Made by a program: the position numbers and the translations under genes. A DNA stretch of 64,000 nucleotides, taken from Stromatinia cepivora (Eukaryota > Ascomycota > Leotiomycetes > Helotiales > Sclerotiniaceae). The stretch covers positions 557,001-621,000 of the forward strand of contig RCTD01000017.1 of assembly GCA_014898415.1 (NCBI GenBank), in the 5' to 3' direction. The notes beneath the pieces were generated by a model. It did not search any database. It was not told where the DNA came from and was given only the letters and a program-made list of their open reading frames with translations. This document shows positions 11,253 through 24,551 of this stretch, one piece after another. How positions within the stretch are numbered: position 1 is the stretch's first letter; every line of letters begins with the position of its first letter.

Positions 11253-12005
11253 TTGGAGATCAAAGAAATTGATCATTTAAAAGAGATCTTGCACAAGCTA
11301 TCTAATAGGCCTTGGATATATCAGAGATTTTGGATTTATCAATGATTGTTTGGGAAAGTCACTGGAGGCAAGACCATACTTCTGAGAAGCGATCTGGAAA
11401 GATATCTAGAAAAGAGAGATAGAATGGACTAGATGGCTGGAAGGATGTTTGGAGCAATGATGCCGTTTAATTTCATTGGTCGAATAGGACATCAGTTTCG
11501 CATCAACATTTCGGCCTCTCTATATATGTCAAAAAAGGAGCCTTCATGTTATAGACGTGTTGGGATTTCTGGGGATAATCGGACAAGATCATATTTTGGA
11601 GGGGATATGGAAAAATGGAAATGATGAGCGAGATTTATGGCCTACACAACCTGCGGCTGGTTTGCTGGTCCATGTGATATAAGAAATAAAGCATATACCA
11701 GAATGGAATACTTCCCTGGCGATTCTTGAGCCCGACACTATTTGTCGTTAAATCTGAAATTGGAATATATGAGAAATTTATGTGATACATAGGTAAGAAT
11801 GTGTCCCTTGGACAAGTGAAGTACACGCAGGGACAAAATGCGTAATATATAATGGCTAATGTAATAATATTCTGGCTGAATTATTTAAGTATGAAAAATA
11901 GAGCAGACCCCACAAAACACCACAACATCTTTAGGTCATAATCGAATCCTCCAAGCTACGCGAGACGATCAGAAAAATGAATTTTCCACAATATGGTCAA
12001 TCTCC
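11253..12005. other. Intergenic, no gene seen
   Basis: Sits between the small membrane protein gene and the stop codon of the helicase/AAA gene. Short open frames exist but have no recognisable motif. Confidence 0.5.
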
Positions 12006-15000
12006 TCACATTCCAAGCTGTCCATCCGTCACAAAATGACTTCCACCAGCACACCTATACCCTCCAGCTTGTTTAATCCACTGATAACCCATGACACAAA
12101 CCCCTATTTTTCTCAATTTTGCCTGGGCTTGTGCCTCCTTTCTTCTTCTCTGTTCCTCCTGCAATCTTATCCGCTCTCGTTCCTTCTCGACGCGTTCTCT
12201 TTCAGCCTTTGCTTTTAACTCTCGAAGTCGAGCTTCCTCGCGTAATCGAAGTTGTTCTTGACGTTCGATTGCATGTCTTGCTTGTATTTCTCGCAAGGCT
12301 TCCTCTCTGGCCTTTCTTTCAGCATCTTGAAGTGCCTGAAGCTCTTCTTGCTTTTTACGCATCTCTTCAGCATAGCGCCGGGCGGCTTCTTCTGCAGACT
12401 TTTTGTCGTGTTGTAGTTGAGCCCATATCGCGTCGGAAACACCTGGATCACGATCAATGTCATCATTCGATGCATCATCTTCGAATAATGGCTTCGGAGG
12501 TTGCTCGTCATCCTTATCGTCAGGTTTGTTCTTGGTTGATGTGGAGGTATTGACAGAAGGTGGGGGAGGTGTTGGTGGTTGCTGAAAGTTGGCCATGACA
12601 GGTGCATGTTTTGACGATTGAAATCTCGGTTGTCCTTGCACTTGAGCTCTGTCTCTCTTACTTTCAATCATGAGTTGAATACAAGCAATGGCATCATGGT
12701 ATGATAAATGGATGTTGGGATTATTGGCTGAAGTATTCGTGGCAGATTGGTAGAACGCACGTATCATGCTCTTGGCGAGAGTGATCATATCTCTTGCATT
12801 ACCCCAGGCGGGCAGCTTAGAAAGCTCGGCGATTAAATCCAGAAAGGGTTGATGGCTGGTCATATCTTTCAACCCATCAACAAAGATATTTTCTTTCTCC
12901 AAAGCATTTTGTAGAACCAGGAGACAATCTTTAGGGCTAAGAGCTGGAAAGATTATCTCATCAGCAAAACGACTGTTTAATCCTTCATTTTTTGTGAGCA
13001 GCGTGTTCATATCCTTTTCATACCCCGCAAGAATTATGATCATTTTACCAGTGAATTTTGGTTTGGTCATGGACTAGAATTAAAGAATTAGTGAGGGATC
13101 GAAAGGGAGATTTTGCGGCTGGAAGCGGCAATGTTTGAAATGACCATAAACAACGAAAAAGCCTGTCAAATGACAACTGAGATTACACAGTATCAGAGAA
13201 AGCAATAACTCACATCCACTAGCTCGTCAATAGCTTCTTGAGAAAAATGTCCTTGGCCAAGTCGATATGCTTCATCGATGAAGAGGACTTTCCCAAGGCC
13301 AAGTTCAAGTTGCTTGATGGTCTTTGGGCCAGTCTGACCAATATATTGGCCGATGAGATCTGACGCAGAACATTCAACAACTTTGACCTCTGAAAGAAAT
13401 CCTAGGTCGTAGTAAACTTGGCCAATCTTTCGAGCAGTTGTCGTTTTTCCAGTCCCTGGTGTGGGTGTCAGTAATCTGGCTAAACTCAGTTTTCATATAG
13501 TCGTAACTACCTGGTGGGCCTTTGAATATGAAATTCATTGGAATCTGTGATCGAGGATCTTTCCCTAGCTTTTTCATGCCCTTTGCAACTTTCACATATC
13601 CATCGAGTTTCGCAATGATTGTATCGCATCCTATGATACCTTTGAAAAGCTCTTTCAAATTTATCTCCGCACTGGAGGCTCGATCAAATTCTGGATCAAA
13701 GTCCTCTGGCTCAAACAAGAAGTCTATGGATCGCTGATCAACAGGCAATTTCGACTGTCGAGATTGATAATTTTTCTTTGCCTTAGATATCAAATTCTCC
13801 ACTTCACCACCATTTCCAAAATTAAGCCCATTTCGAGCTCGCGCGAGTAGATCTATGGCCACAGCTACTGCCTGTGGAGTCGCGTCAAGTCCATATGTAC
13901 TTAATTTCTGTTCGAGAATCTCTTCTAGTTCTTGGTCACTGAAGTCGGCAAAGTTAAAGGCATCCGCCGGCGGAAAGCGTCTTGTCAAGCCGGGATTGAC
14001 ATTTTGAAACATCTCCAGCATTTTATCTTCGTAGCCTAGAAGTAACACACATCGATCATCACCAGGTACGCTTTGTACTTCGGCAACAATCGTGTCTATC
14101 ACTGCTGTTCTGAAAATATCAGAGCCTCCACTTCCTCCATGACTACCCTTCAAGCTAGGGTAGAGCATGTATGCTTCATCTATGATGAGGACCTTCCCAA
14201 GAGTGGTAGCAAGAATATTTTTAGTATTTTCTTCCGACTGCCCGATATGACTCCCAATAAAGTCGGCTGGATTTTTTATAACAACTGTACACAGTCAGAA
14301 ATGCTGTTTTAGAATTCATCCAGCTACTGAAGTAAAAGACCCCACTCGTTAAACTATTAACTTACCTTCTCCGTTGCTCAGTATACCAAGATCTGATAGA
14401 ATGCGGCCATATAGTTTGGCCACCGTGGTTTTCCCTGTCCCTGGTGAGCCAAGGAATACACGATTCAATGATACAGTGATAATTGGTTTTTGTTGTAGCT
14501 CTCGTTTATAGTTTGTCTTGATGACTTCGATCATGAAGTTTACCGAGTCTTTAACAGACTTTAAACCAGTGAGGCTTTGAAGCTCGTCCCATGCGTTGCA
14601 TTTCAATATTGCTTGGGACGGGTCTGGTCCTATTAGGTCTTCCTTGGTGATGAGATTGTCATCTGGACCAAGGCCATCTCTGCGCTCTTTCGTCAGCCGA
14701 TCGGCTTGGCGTTCACGAATCCTTGCAAACATATTTTCTAAAGCTCTCGCATTCCCGAAACCTTCTCTTCCTCTCCCCCTGCCAAGCCTTTGCACTGCAA
14801 TTTGCATGTAGAGTCCATCCTGACCATCTTCTATTTTCATCAGAGATGGATAAAATTTATAGATCTGATATTGCAACATTTCAAGGAGTTCGGCGTCAGT
14901 ATAGTCCTCGAAATGAAGAGTGTATGGTAGTCGAGATTGCAGACCGGGATTATGCTCAAAGAACTTCTCCATTTGCTTGCGATATCCCGCAAAGACAAAA

Positions 15001-18000
15001 ACAACTTTACCCACGAGATTCTCAATTTCTGTAAGAAGGTAGTCCAGGATGGTCTTGCCACCAACATTGTGTCCTTCTGTCAATTGGTAGGCTTCATCGA
15101 TGAAATAAACTCCGCCCTGACCCTTGTCAAGCATTGTCAAATGCTTCTTGACATCATTTACCCCGCCATGCGCAAGATGACTACCAGTTGTCTCAACAAA
15201 TTCGTCGCCCGGGAGAACCTGAAGTGTTGTTAGAATTTTGGCGTAGAGTCTCGCCACTGTTGTTTTGCCTATTCAAAGTTAGAGGGTACTGATTTCGATG
15301 ATCACGATTGAGTGATGAGGCTTTCCAATTGTTTGAACCTGTTGTATAAGAGCTGATTGTATCATTGAACTCATTTGAATCATTGAACTCACTTGAATCA
15401 TTGAATGACTTGCAACCATCAAATCCACCGGGAATATCGTATCCACTCACGTTATTGAACCGCATTCAAAGATTCAGAGTATTTCCAATATCGAAAAGAG
15501 ATTCAAACAATATAAATCGAACGCAGTCGGTACTATTGGAAGCTTCTGGGAAATAAGCACATACCTGTTCCTGGATTACCCAGCAAAATCAAACCCAGTC
15601 TTTCCTTCCTGAGATCCGTTCCTTGACGCTTCGAGGTATCGACTTTTGCTTTGATGCGTAGTACTTGAGATTTTACATCTTCAAGGCCGATCATTTCCAT
15701 GATCTTATCTATGGCCGGATTTATTGCATTTTCCTGATCTTTTTGTCGTTGCCACTCCGTCCCTGATGCTGAAATTTTCTGCCCAACTCGTATTTGAAGT
15801 TTCTTCGGGCTCTTCTTGTCCCTCTTCGGTGACTTTACTTGGGTTACATCGGGATGCGGAGATACAGCGTTTTGTGCGGCAGATGCACTCATAGAGACCG
15901 TAGGCGACACAGAGCTAGGAGCCGTGGGGATGAGAGACGAATTTGTGGTGACAGCAGGCGAGGCATCTGGTACCCGTATCAATTTAACTTGATTTAGACG
16001 ATCTTTGATAACTGATAGATCCTTTCTTTTCTGTGCTAGAACCGCATCTTGTTCCGATCTCAGCCGGGCGTCCTGAATTTCTTGATGGGTCTTATCAAAC
16101 TCTTTTTGAAGCTTTTCAAGTTCTCTTTGATGTCTTTGCTTCATTTCGTCTCGTCGCAACTGCTCTTCTAGTTCTTTCTTTGCTTGTTTGTCGGCATCCC
16201 GTTTTTCCTTCTCGCATTTAGGGCAGGCTTTCGATGGAAGATTCTCATGACATTTCCATTTGATTGTATGCCCTTCGGGACATTTTTGTGATAAGACCAC
16301 TTTACATAGCATTTTGGAGTGGTCGAAAACCTGATGACAGCTGCTTGGACAATGATGGACCTTGCAATTGAGTAGAACACCGCTGTCATTGTAAAATTAG
16401 CTTTTTAATATTCTTACTACGTACAATTAGACAACTAGGGAAACTAACCAAGGCTCCTTGCACCCGCCGTCTGGACAATGTTCTTCGAAATCTTCAGGTG
16501 AGGACAGAGTTGCCATTCGATTAGGATGGTTCTCACACTTGATGGGGAATCCAGGATAAACATGTCCTGCGGTTGATAGCAGATCGAAGAAACTCTTCCA
16601 TAAAAGATTTCCTTTCCGAGAATTTATGAAGGTGTCAGAGTTGCCAATCATGATGAGGGCATTTCGAGCACGGGACACTAGGACGTTAAGCCTTTGGGGC
16701 TGCGACATGAAGCCGATATCATGCCTGGAATTACTTCTGGTCAAAGAGACGAGAACTATGTCGCTTTCCTCGCCTTGGTAGTTATCTGCATAGTGCTCAG
16801 TGATCAATCAAAAATATTCAGAAGTCCATTTAACTAGGAAAGTAGAAAAGAGGAGGACTTACCGACAGTGGAAATTCGAAGTGACGGTTTCGAAGGTTTG
16901 GCACCAGTGTCAATGTATAGTCCGGCACGAATGAGATCATATTTATCCAAGTCATTGAGGATTGGATCGTTCTCTATCGCAAGTTTGTCGAGCAGCAATC
17001 TAAGCTGAGCCACATAGGGTGTTAAAATCACGAGCTTGTCCGAACCATATCCTTGTTGAGCAAGATACTTGACGCATTTCAGGATCATATTCGCCTCAAA
17101 ATCGTTCTTCTTGGAAGACGTCGATTCCGCATTGTCCCTCATCTCTTTGACATTCACATCGTATTCGGGAGATGTGTGGTCTATAAAGATAAGATTGTCG
17201 CGGAACCCGAGCAGCTCTTTCCGGTTACGTGTCGAATCGGCATCAATAAGGTCAGGATACGTAAGATGCCTAATTATTGATGAGATCTCTGGTCTAGAAC
17301 GATGCTGCTTTGTTAACGTAACATGCGGAAAACCGGCAAGTACGAGTCTCTCAAACAGAGACATGTCCAGATTATATCCATCGCCTTGTTCCACCTTGAG
17401 GCCATAAGTATTGCACTTGGGACGAAGTTGCTTATGATCCCCAATAAGAATGAGCTGTTGGGTGTTCTTTCCCAAAGCTGTAAAGATATGAGCTTCGAGA
17501 ATCTCTCCAGCCTCCTCGACTAACAGAACCCCAGGAGATGCTGCTTGAATTGCGGCGGAGTATTTTGCAGCTGCAGTCGTTGTACAACCAATGATTCTCT
17601 TTGACTTGATGATGTTTGCATCTCTTTGACCAATAATCTCATTTTTCTCTGCCTGTTCGGCATTGAACTGCTTTCCAATTTTATCAATCTCCTCAACCGT
17701 CTCCGCTATAATAGCCGATATCCAACTCGAAACCATCGCAGCCCTCTGATCAGGCCCAATTCTCCATACGTTTTCCGATGATTTTGGCTGAGTATTCTCA
17801 AAAGATCCGGCATTCGTCATTCCCCTGGTCCACCTATCAAGCAAATAGAATTTACTCATGGCTTTACCCTTCTTCCCAACCTTAGTCATACCATCCGTGG
17901 TCGACTCTGGCACCATAAATGTGTCAAAGAATGGTATATCATCTGGCAGGAACTCGAGATAATCCAATATCTGTTGTTTACTCACATTTGTGGAGTGATA

Positions 18001-19836
18001 TCGTGTAAAAGCACCTTTTAATCGGGCCTCGTGCTGACGGAGACTATCTTCAAGTTTGCGAATTTGATTCCACTGGGAGTTATTGAGCTTTGACGGCGCT
18101 TGTTTGCTGAGCATTAACTGCTGTGTCCGAGGGGTGGACTTTGCGCCGAGTCTTATCATATCAGAAGATGGAATACCAATGTCCAGTAGGTCTTCGAGAA
18201 ATTGGTCCAAAGCATGATTTGTGTAACAGACGACTAGAATTTTTTCGGATGTAAAATTATGAAGTACCTTGGCCCCTAGAGCTCCGATAAATGATTTGCC
18301 CGTGCCTATCGACTTCTATTAGTATTCATTTCATTACTGGATACATTGACACATACCTGGTGGCCCTTGAATCAGACTGACTCTTTGGAATAAAATAGCA
18401 AGTAGAGATTGAATTTGAGAGTCATCAAGAACAATTGACTTTTCTGTTAAAAGAAGCGGACTAAGATCTTGGCCAGAGCTTCGTTCAATCTTTTTCTTTA
18501 GTGCCAAGGGTTGGAATGGCGGTCCACCATTGAAGTCGTCCTCATTCCACGAAAGAAGCTTTTCGGCCAGAGGAACGTTATTCATATCCTGTAGCCGTCT
18601 AAGAAAGGGTTCGAAGCCGAAGATTGATGTGTCCATCTGCACCAATTTGATTTTTTGAGCCACCTTGAGCTTTACCAAAGTGGTTGATATCGTTGTTTCA
18701 TCTTGAAATTGTACAATGATATTAGCTGGTTTTTTGGCCAGTTCGTCCTCATTTCTGTTGATGGAAGGAAAAGCTAAAGGTTCACCATCGACAAACAAGC
18801 ATCCGATGGTTCCCTGCCTAAGGATTGTTCGGTTGTCTTTGAGAAAGTCAACACGTTTTTGATGCTTTTTGGGGTCTATTTTCTTTAAAGACGGAAGCTC
18901 ATCTTGGCATTGAAACATGAGGCCCCAAGGCTCTCGAAACTTATCCCCATCAACAAATATGCTTTCCAATCGGATATTGTCAAAGGTTAGCCCTCGATGG
19001 TGTCCAGGCCTCAAGCCTTGAAGTTTCTGAACCTCATCCCTGATTTCACCTAGCATGTCTTCCCGTAGCAGTCGAAATTGATTGTCAATGTGAATTCCCA
19101 ACCGAGTAGGATCTATATCTTGAAGATATGTATCAGGGGTACGTAAAAACGGTCGTTCCTTGGATAGAAGTTCATCTGCTGTGGGCATGATTGAGATATC
19201 TCGGTGATTTTCATGGTCATTATTGTGTCTACCGCCTGGCCCAAATTCGCGGTTTTTATCAAGGTCAGACGCATCTAGTGACAGGGTGTGCTTGATTCTC
19301 TGACCCAAATTTCGACAGTCTCCATCAGATGAGTTCAGAATGGTATCCAAAATACCAGGAGATTTCGCCACGAGTACATATATTGTTGATGGCTTTCCAG
19401 GACGATTGATAAGTTCGAATAAAAGCCATGCAAATGCATATGAGGCGTCTTCATTCAGTTGCCCGGTCTTGAATGCTCTCACGAATCCGTCCCAGAAAAA
19501 AGGAGGCTCAGCTATCGCAGTAATGAGCTCCGATAGGCTTAACCCGGAGTTGATGGTTTTCAAGGAAGGCGATTGCAAATATTGAAGTAAGAGAACAGAG
19601 CTTTCATTAAGAAACGAGGGTGTAGTGTCAAAGCGCACTGAAGTCTGGATTGCATCGAGACCTGCTTGGCTGGATAATAAGTTATATGCCATTGATGCTG
19701 GATCTTTTTGAGAGCATATCGCTTCGATGAAGGTTTTCCCTTCTCGAACCGACGATAGAGTCCTTCGTCCCTTTATAACATCATGAAAGAAACGATCAAG
19801 GCGGGCAGTCCGAGGATCATCAATAAGGGAAGCCAT
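12006..19836 (-). CDS. SF1 helicase-zinc finger-triple AAA+ (CbxX/SpoVK-type) protein
   Basis: One large gene with eight exons: 19836-18357, 18305-16863, 16785-16449, 16382-15565, 15268-14366, 14284-13511, 13455-13214 and 13073-12006. The sum is 7065 nt, exactly 2355 codons, so all splices agree. Domains: N-terminal region (1-480); UPF1/NFX1-like SF1 helicase with Walker A GPPGTGKS (about 491-498), VEEAGE (about 756), GDHKQLRP, TKQHRSRPEI, STVDNYQGEE and LNVLVSRAR; Cys/His-rich finger (about 1085-1150: CKVHHCPSSCHQ, CPEGH, CPKCEKE); coiled coil; three AAA+ modules with Walker A GNPGTGKTT (about 1357), GSPGTGKTT (about 1632) and GPPGTGKTT (about 1916), and Walker B YFIDEAYQL, LIIDEAYML and LFIDEAYRL; a Glu/Arg-rich coiled coil; and a short Cys-containing end. 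Helicase half resembles ZNFX1-type RNA helicases, AAA half CbxX remodelers. Substrate unknown. Confidence 0.9.
15364..15409. repeat. 18-bp repeat inside an intron
   Basis: Two and a half copies of ATTGAACTCA[T/C]TTGAATC lie within the 296-nt fourth intron (15269-15564) of the helicase/AAA gene. That intron is several times longer than the others in the gene, and the repeat may explain part of its growth. Confidence 0.7.
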
Positions 19837-20449
19837 GAAGAATTTGAAGTCTGATCAATGAACACAAAGCTTTTTGGTCAACAAGTCATCACTAAGTAGC
19901 AGTGTGTTCGATGTCGTGGGAAGTTGAAATAGATATTTTGCAAACGACTTCGTTTTGGAAAATGAAAGCACCAAGCAGGGTAACTTTAAAGGCTCGAAGA
20001 ATCTTTTCTTTTCTATAGGCAATGCTATAGCGGCATTGAACAAGCATAATTCTAATGAGTGCGTTTTACGGCCTGCTGCAGAAGTCCAAAAAGCCTCGCC
20101 GAGCGTGTTTGCTATCCAATCAAGTTATCTATCTTTGAAGGGTGACCTATAAGGGTGGCGGGGTCTTACAGGTGAATGGGGCTAATTGCATGCGCTGAAA
20201 CCTGATGGCAAGGCATTTCCGTTTGCTAAGGGATATTCATAGGAGGGGCACATAGCTAGAATCTAGGTTGATTATTATCTAAGATTAATAAATGAACAAT
20301 AATAAAAACGAGGGGATGGCAATAAAGACGAGCGGATGATTTGTATTTTTTTTTTAAAAAAAACACTTTCTTAATAAATAGCAGGTATATCTTCAAAAAA
20401 ATCAATTATCAAGGCAAAAATATTCTTCAGTTGAGATTGCGACAAATCG
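19837..20449. other. Divergent intergenic region
   Basis: 613 bp between the start codons of the helicase/AAA gene (-) and the conserved unknown gene (+). Likely carries both promoters. It contains an A/T-rich tract at about 20340-20365 and no supported gene. Confidence 0.5.
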
Positions 20450-21789
20450 ATGATGTCGTCTTACAGATTTGGAACTTATAGAGGTGGGAACTGGGGTAGC
20501 GCTAGTTTGGCTCGTGGAGCATCTCATATTCCTCCACCAGTATCAGATGAACCCTTCGGATCAGAAATCGATAAAATCAATATTTCAAGTCTATTGATTG
20601 AACAAAATGCTCCCACCATTGCGAATGTTAATTATCTTGCTTCCTACAACTGGCTGGACGCCAAATCTCCCATAATTCTTGTACCAGGTTAGCAAAATAT
20701 GCTCTCACAACTCATAATCGAGAAACTTGGACCATTTTAGCTTTGGCAATAATGCTTTTCGAGGCTGTTCATGGGTCTATACACTCGTAGCTAATTGCTA
20801 ACTTGTGAGGATTAGGATCTCCTCCAGCCTGGTCTCCTCCCGCACAAGATGAAAAGCTTCCTGGTGACAGCGGGTCGGTATACCGCGACATCAATGCTGC
20901 ACGATATCCCGATTATCCCATGGAGCCCGCCGTTCGATCCATCCTAGCTCTCGAACCGGACTTTAACTTACAAGCTCTTGATCTGGTAGCATGCGGGTCT
21001 ACAATTGGAAATCTTTTAAGATTTGCAGGCTCGGTGGAGAAGCCATTTCGATTTGATGCTGATTTCGTGGGGGATACAGTTTTCTTCATCCGAAAAGAAA
21101 GAACTCCCACCGAAACTATTGATGACCTCCGAGGATACGGACATACATTTCCGGAACGGTATACTACATGGGACCGGGATGTAAAGGGTTCTTGCTCACA
21201 TCAACGTATCATCGAGTATGATTTCGCGGACCTTCACATTTTAGTTCGCAGCGAGAGTGATGGATATATGAAAGAACAAGATCCACCTATGAAACACTCA
21301 AAGGAGAGTGCACAATCACCACTGGACGAATCATTTGCCAAGCTAGGAGTAGGTAGAGCCCCTGCAGGACCCAATAATTCGAAGCTCGACCTGCGAATGC
21401 AAGGCACCAAGAAACCCCAAAGTCGGATTTTCGACATGAAGACGCGACGCAAATTGAATGTTTTTGACATGGAAGAGATTCTTCCTCGACTGTGGTTAAA
21501 TCAGACTCCCAACTTCTTGCTCGCCTATCATGAATATGGGCTCTTCGATAAGCCCGAGGTGTCAAACGTGAAGGACAAGGTGCTCGAATGGGAAGAGAGG
21601 AACGCGACTTTGTTGAGCAAATTTCACGTTCTTGTTAAGAGGGTCATGGAGATTGTGAAAGATTCTGAGGATCATCGCGTAGAAGTAAGCTGGGATGGCA
21701 AGGGTCCATTACGAGTGACGGAACAGATCAAAAAGGGAAATCGAGTTCTCCCAGCGGACTTGTTGCAGAAATGGGATGACGTTGACTGA
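20450..21789 (+). CDS. Conserved fungal protein, unknown function
   Basis: Two exons, 20450-20687 and 20816-21789, joined across a 128-nt intron at ILVPG/SPPAWSPP; 403 aa. Recognisable by VACGSTIGNLLRFAGSVEKP, GDTVFFIRKE, DLRGYGHTFPERYTTWD, GSCSHQRIIEYDF and HILVRSESDGY. From memory, fungal relatives with these blocks are often labelled geranylgeranyl pyrophosphate synthetase, but I see none of the DDxxD motifs of that enzyme, so I do not adopt the name. No signal peptide or membrane helix. The N-terminus is Gly/Ser-rich. Possible nucleic-acid or protein scaffold role is only a guess. Two adjacent Met codons start the frame (20450, 20453). Confidence 0.75.
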
Positions 21790-22021
21790 TCTCGTGTTCA
21801 TATTTTTTAATTGGATTCCCTCATGATTTGGCGAATTCTTTAGGCTACTCCTTCATCGAACTTCATTTATGATAAAATAAGGGGTTCAGATATTCATATT
21901 GTCTAAATCATATGCTACTACTTTGTTACATAGCTTAGGGTTAGCCTATGAGATTGACTGTTGACACTTTCAAAACTATTCGTCTCTTAATCCTTCTAAA
22001 TCCTCTTCTATCTACTTCATC

Positions 22022-23820
22022 TCAAACACTTTTCCTTGAGGGGACAATCTCAATTCTTTCTGGAACATCGTCCCCGGGTTTCATGATTCCTCTCACCACG
22101 TCTTCCAAATCAGGTACGTCAGAATGTTTGATACCTTCAAACATCTCGTCAATCTCCTCGAGTGTCTTTCCTCGTGTTTCTACCCAATATTTCCAGATTA
22201 ATCCCACCTCCAAAACATCCCACGCACCGTTCATCATATATATCTTCCAGCCCATGGCTTCTTGCGCAAATGGAAAGGAGAACACAATGAGAAGTGCAAC
22301 TCCGTTGAGGACAAAGGTGAAGAGACCCATGCCGTTGGCTCTGATGGGATAATTGAGCACTTCGGGAGGATACAAGTAGAGGAGTGGTGTCCAGCCAAAA
22401 GAGTAAGCTCCCTGGAAGAGGAAAATTGCAGCGACTGTGCCGTATACACCGGACTTGTCCGTTGATGTTCCATACACTTTTTTACATGTCAACAACGTAG
22501 GGAGCAGAGTCGAATGGTGGGGCGCATACCTTTAGTGAGAGCACCGACGATGAAGAGGAAAATAGTGAGGAGTGCTGTACTAATAATAGCAGTTGGACGA
22601 CGGCCCAGGATATCAGCATAGTATGTTCCAAAGAGGGCGCAACAAAGACACCAAGCATTCAGGATTATGTTCTGTTGAGGTTCAGCCCTAATCCCTAAAT
22701 TTATGTGGCTTGAAAACTCACAATTTGGAGCTGCGTCGTGGTGTCACTTATACCGGCATTGTCAAGCATCGTTCCTAAGTAGTAACTTGCAATTACGTTG
22801 CCTAGCAAAGTCAATACTACATCCAAGGACAGAATTAATTACCAACCTGAAATGGTAGAAATCACTGCGGCCGAGATTGCTAGGGATACCCTTTTCCTTG
22901 CAACTGGTGTTTTGACCATCTGCTTTAGGCTCAGGGTCTCGCCAACATTTCTCTCGTACTCCATCGTGTCGATAATTTCCTTGTATTGCGCTAGTACAAT
23001 GGGATTCGAGGTATCTCCATTCGCATGTGTCTGAGCCACAACAATTAAGGCCTCTTCTGTACGTCCAACATAAGCTAACCATCGAGGTGATTCGGGGACA
23101 AACGGTAAGATGGCAATACAAAGGATACTGAAGATTCCTTGGACTAAAGAAGGGACTCTCCATGCCCAAGTCGAGCTGTAAGAAGCTGTTCTGTATGTCA
23201 CACCAGCTGCAATCAAACCTCCTGCTGTATGTCAGATGTGTGAATCAACAGAGGATAATGAAAATTCATACCGACATAATAACAATCGTTCAAAACTCCT
23301 AATCCCCAGGCTCTCCAATTATATGGAAGTGTCTCAGCGACATATGTCGGCCCAGTCAAAGTCGACGCAGAGGTGCCGTACCCAACCAGAATTCTAGCTA
23401 TCACAAACATCGCAGTATTCTGCGCGGCTGTCTGAAGCACGACGGACAAAAATGTTCCAATGGCCGCCCAAAATAATGCATATCTGCGTCCGATCATATC
23501 AGTTACTTTCCCATAAGTCAAGCCAGCAATGGCGCCACCGATCCAGAGTGCGGCCGTATTGAGAGACAGAGTGGCGGTGTTTAGATTGAAATAATCTGTA
23601 TAGCTGGGCAGGATATTGAGTCCATTCCTATTCATGGTTAGCTATCGGAGACGGTATAAATATGCGACTTCTCTATCGAAAATACCAACATCATCGATCC
23701 GTCATATCCAAATGTGGTTGATGTGATACATGAACATAGGACAAGTAGAACTGATACTATCCATGAAGAGCTAGAAACCCTCGGACGAGTTATCCGACCT
23801 AGTACTGTCTCTCCCATCAT
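22022..23820 (-). CDS. MFS sugar transporter (hexose/disaccharide permease type)
   Basis: Six exons: 23820-23690, 23627-23272, 23224-22847, 22801-22722, 22671-22530 and 22476-22022; introns 45-62 nt; 1542 nt, 513 aa. Plasma-membrane proton symporter of the sugar porter family. Signatures: FGYDGSMMNGLN in TM1, DMIGRRYALFWAA in loop 2-3, PESPRWL after TM6, ADILGRRPT in loop 8-9, and the C-terminal EVGLIWKYWVETRGKTLEEIDEMF. The first donor is GTTGGT rather than GTRAGT, chosen because it restores the TM1 motif. It stands 731 bp from the divergent secreted glycosidase-like gene, a likely functional pair in import of released sugars (inference). Confidence 0.92.
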
Positions 23821-24551
23821 GAGTTTACCTTCGAAAAAATATGGGAGCTATTATTCTCAATTGACGGAACTCGATGCAGTGCAAAAATATGGGCTTCGAT
23901 GCTATTGCGAACAATATACTTGCAAGTTACAATCACGCATAAGCATGGCCCATATTTATGCTTCTTATCTTGACAGAATGCACAATCGAAAGCCTTCTGT
24001 ACTCCGTATGGAGGAGGTGATATGGCTTATCATGGTACATGCGGGGAGATAGCTCTAATGCAAGTGCAAGGAATACTAAAGCCTAACAAAGCTTGTCGAA
24101 GCTTGTTCAACTCGAGATAACCAATGGTCGGCCGGTAAGATCCTTGATACTGACGTTCCTCCCGCGTCCACATGAATGAGTTTGATAGCGCTAGACTTAG
24201 GGCTATCATCCATTGTCATCTCTTTTCTTTCCCACGAAACTTTGTCTATGTCTTACTTTTAGTGGTGATTCCCGTTTGACTTTTTTTGTAGTCAACGCGT
24301 CAATAACAATTAATCTTATGAAGTTCTTATCGGCAATTGAAAATTTGGGCAACGTTACATGCAGATCCAACTAGGCACGTGATCTGAATATACAATTCAC
24401 CCGATTCGGCAGGTACCTAGGTGGGACCAAGAGGGGTAAAAGGTTCCACTTCGTGTGGTCGTTGCATTTTACTTGGAGTACATATGATATCTCGAGACCT
24501 TTCTCACTTTGGCTACTATCTTTGAACCCTTCAATCACAGACTCGAATTTC
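23821..24551. other. Shared upstream region of transporter and secreted protein
   Basis: 731 bp between two divergent start codons. Holds no supported gene and probably both promoters, which would allow joint regulation of sugar uptake and the secreted enzyme. Confidence 0.5.

Noticed and set aside
15193..15465. Minus-strand frame rich in FNDSNEFND
   Set aside because: Falls in the 296-nt intron of the helicase/AAA gene and reflects the 18-bp repeat.
20450..21789. Label 'geranylgeranyl pyrophosphate synthetase' for the conserved protein
   Set aside because: None of the Asp-rich prenyltransferase motifs is present; the label seems to be inherited annotation.
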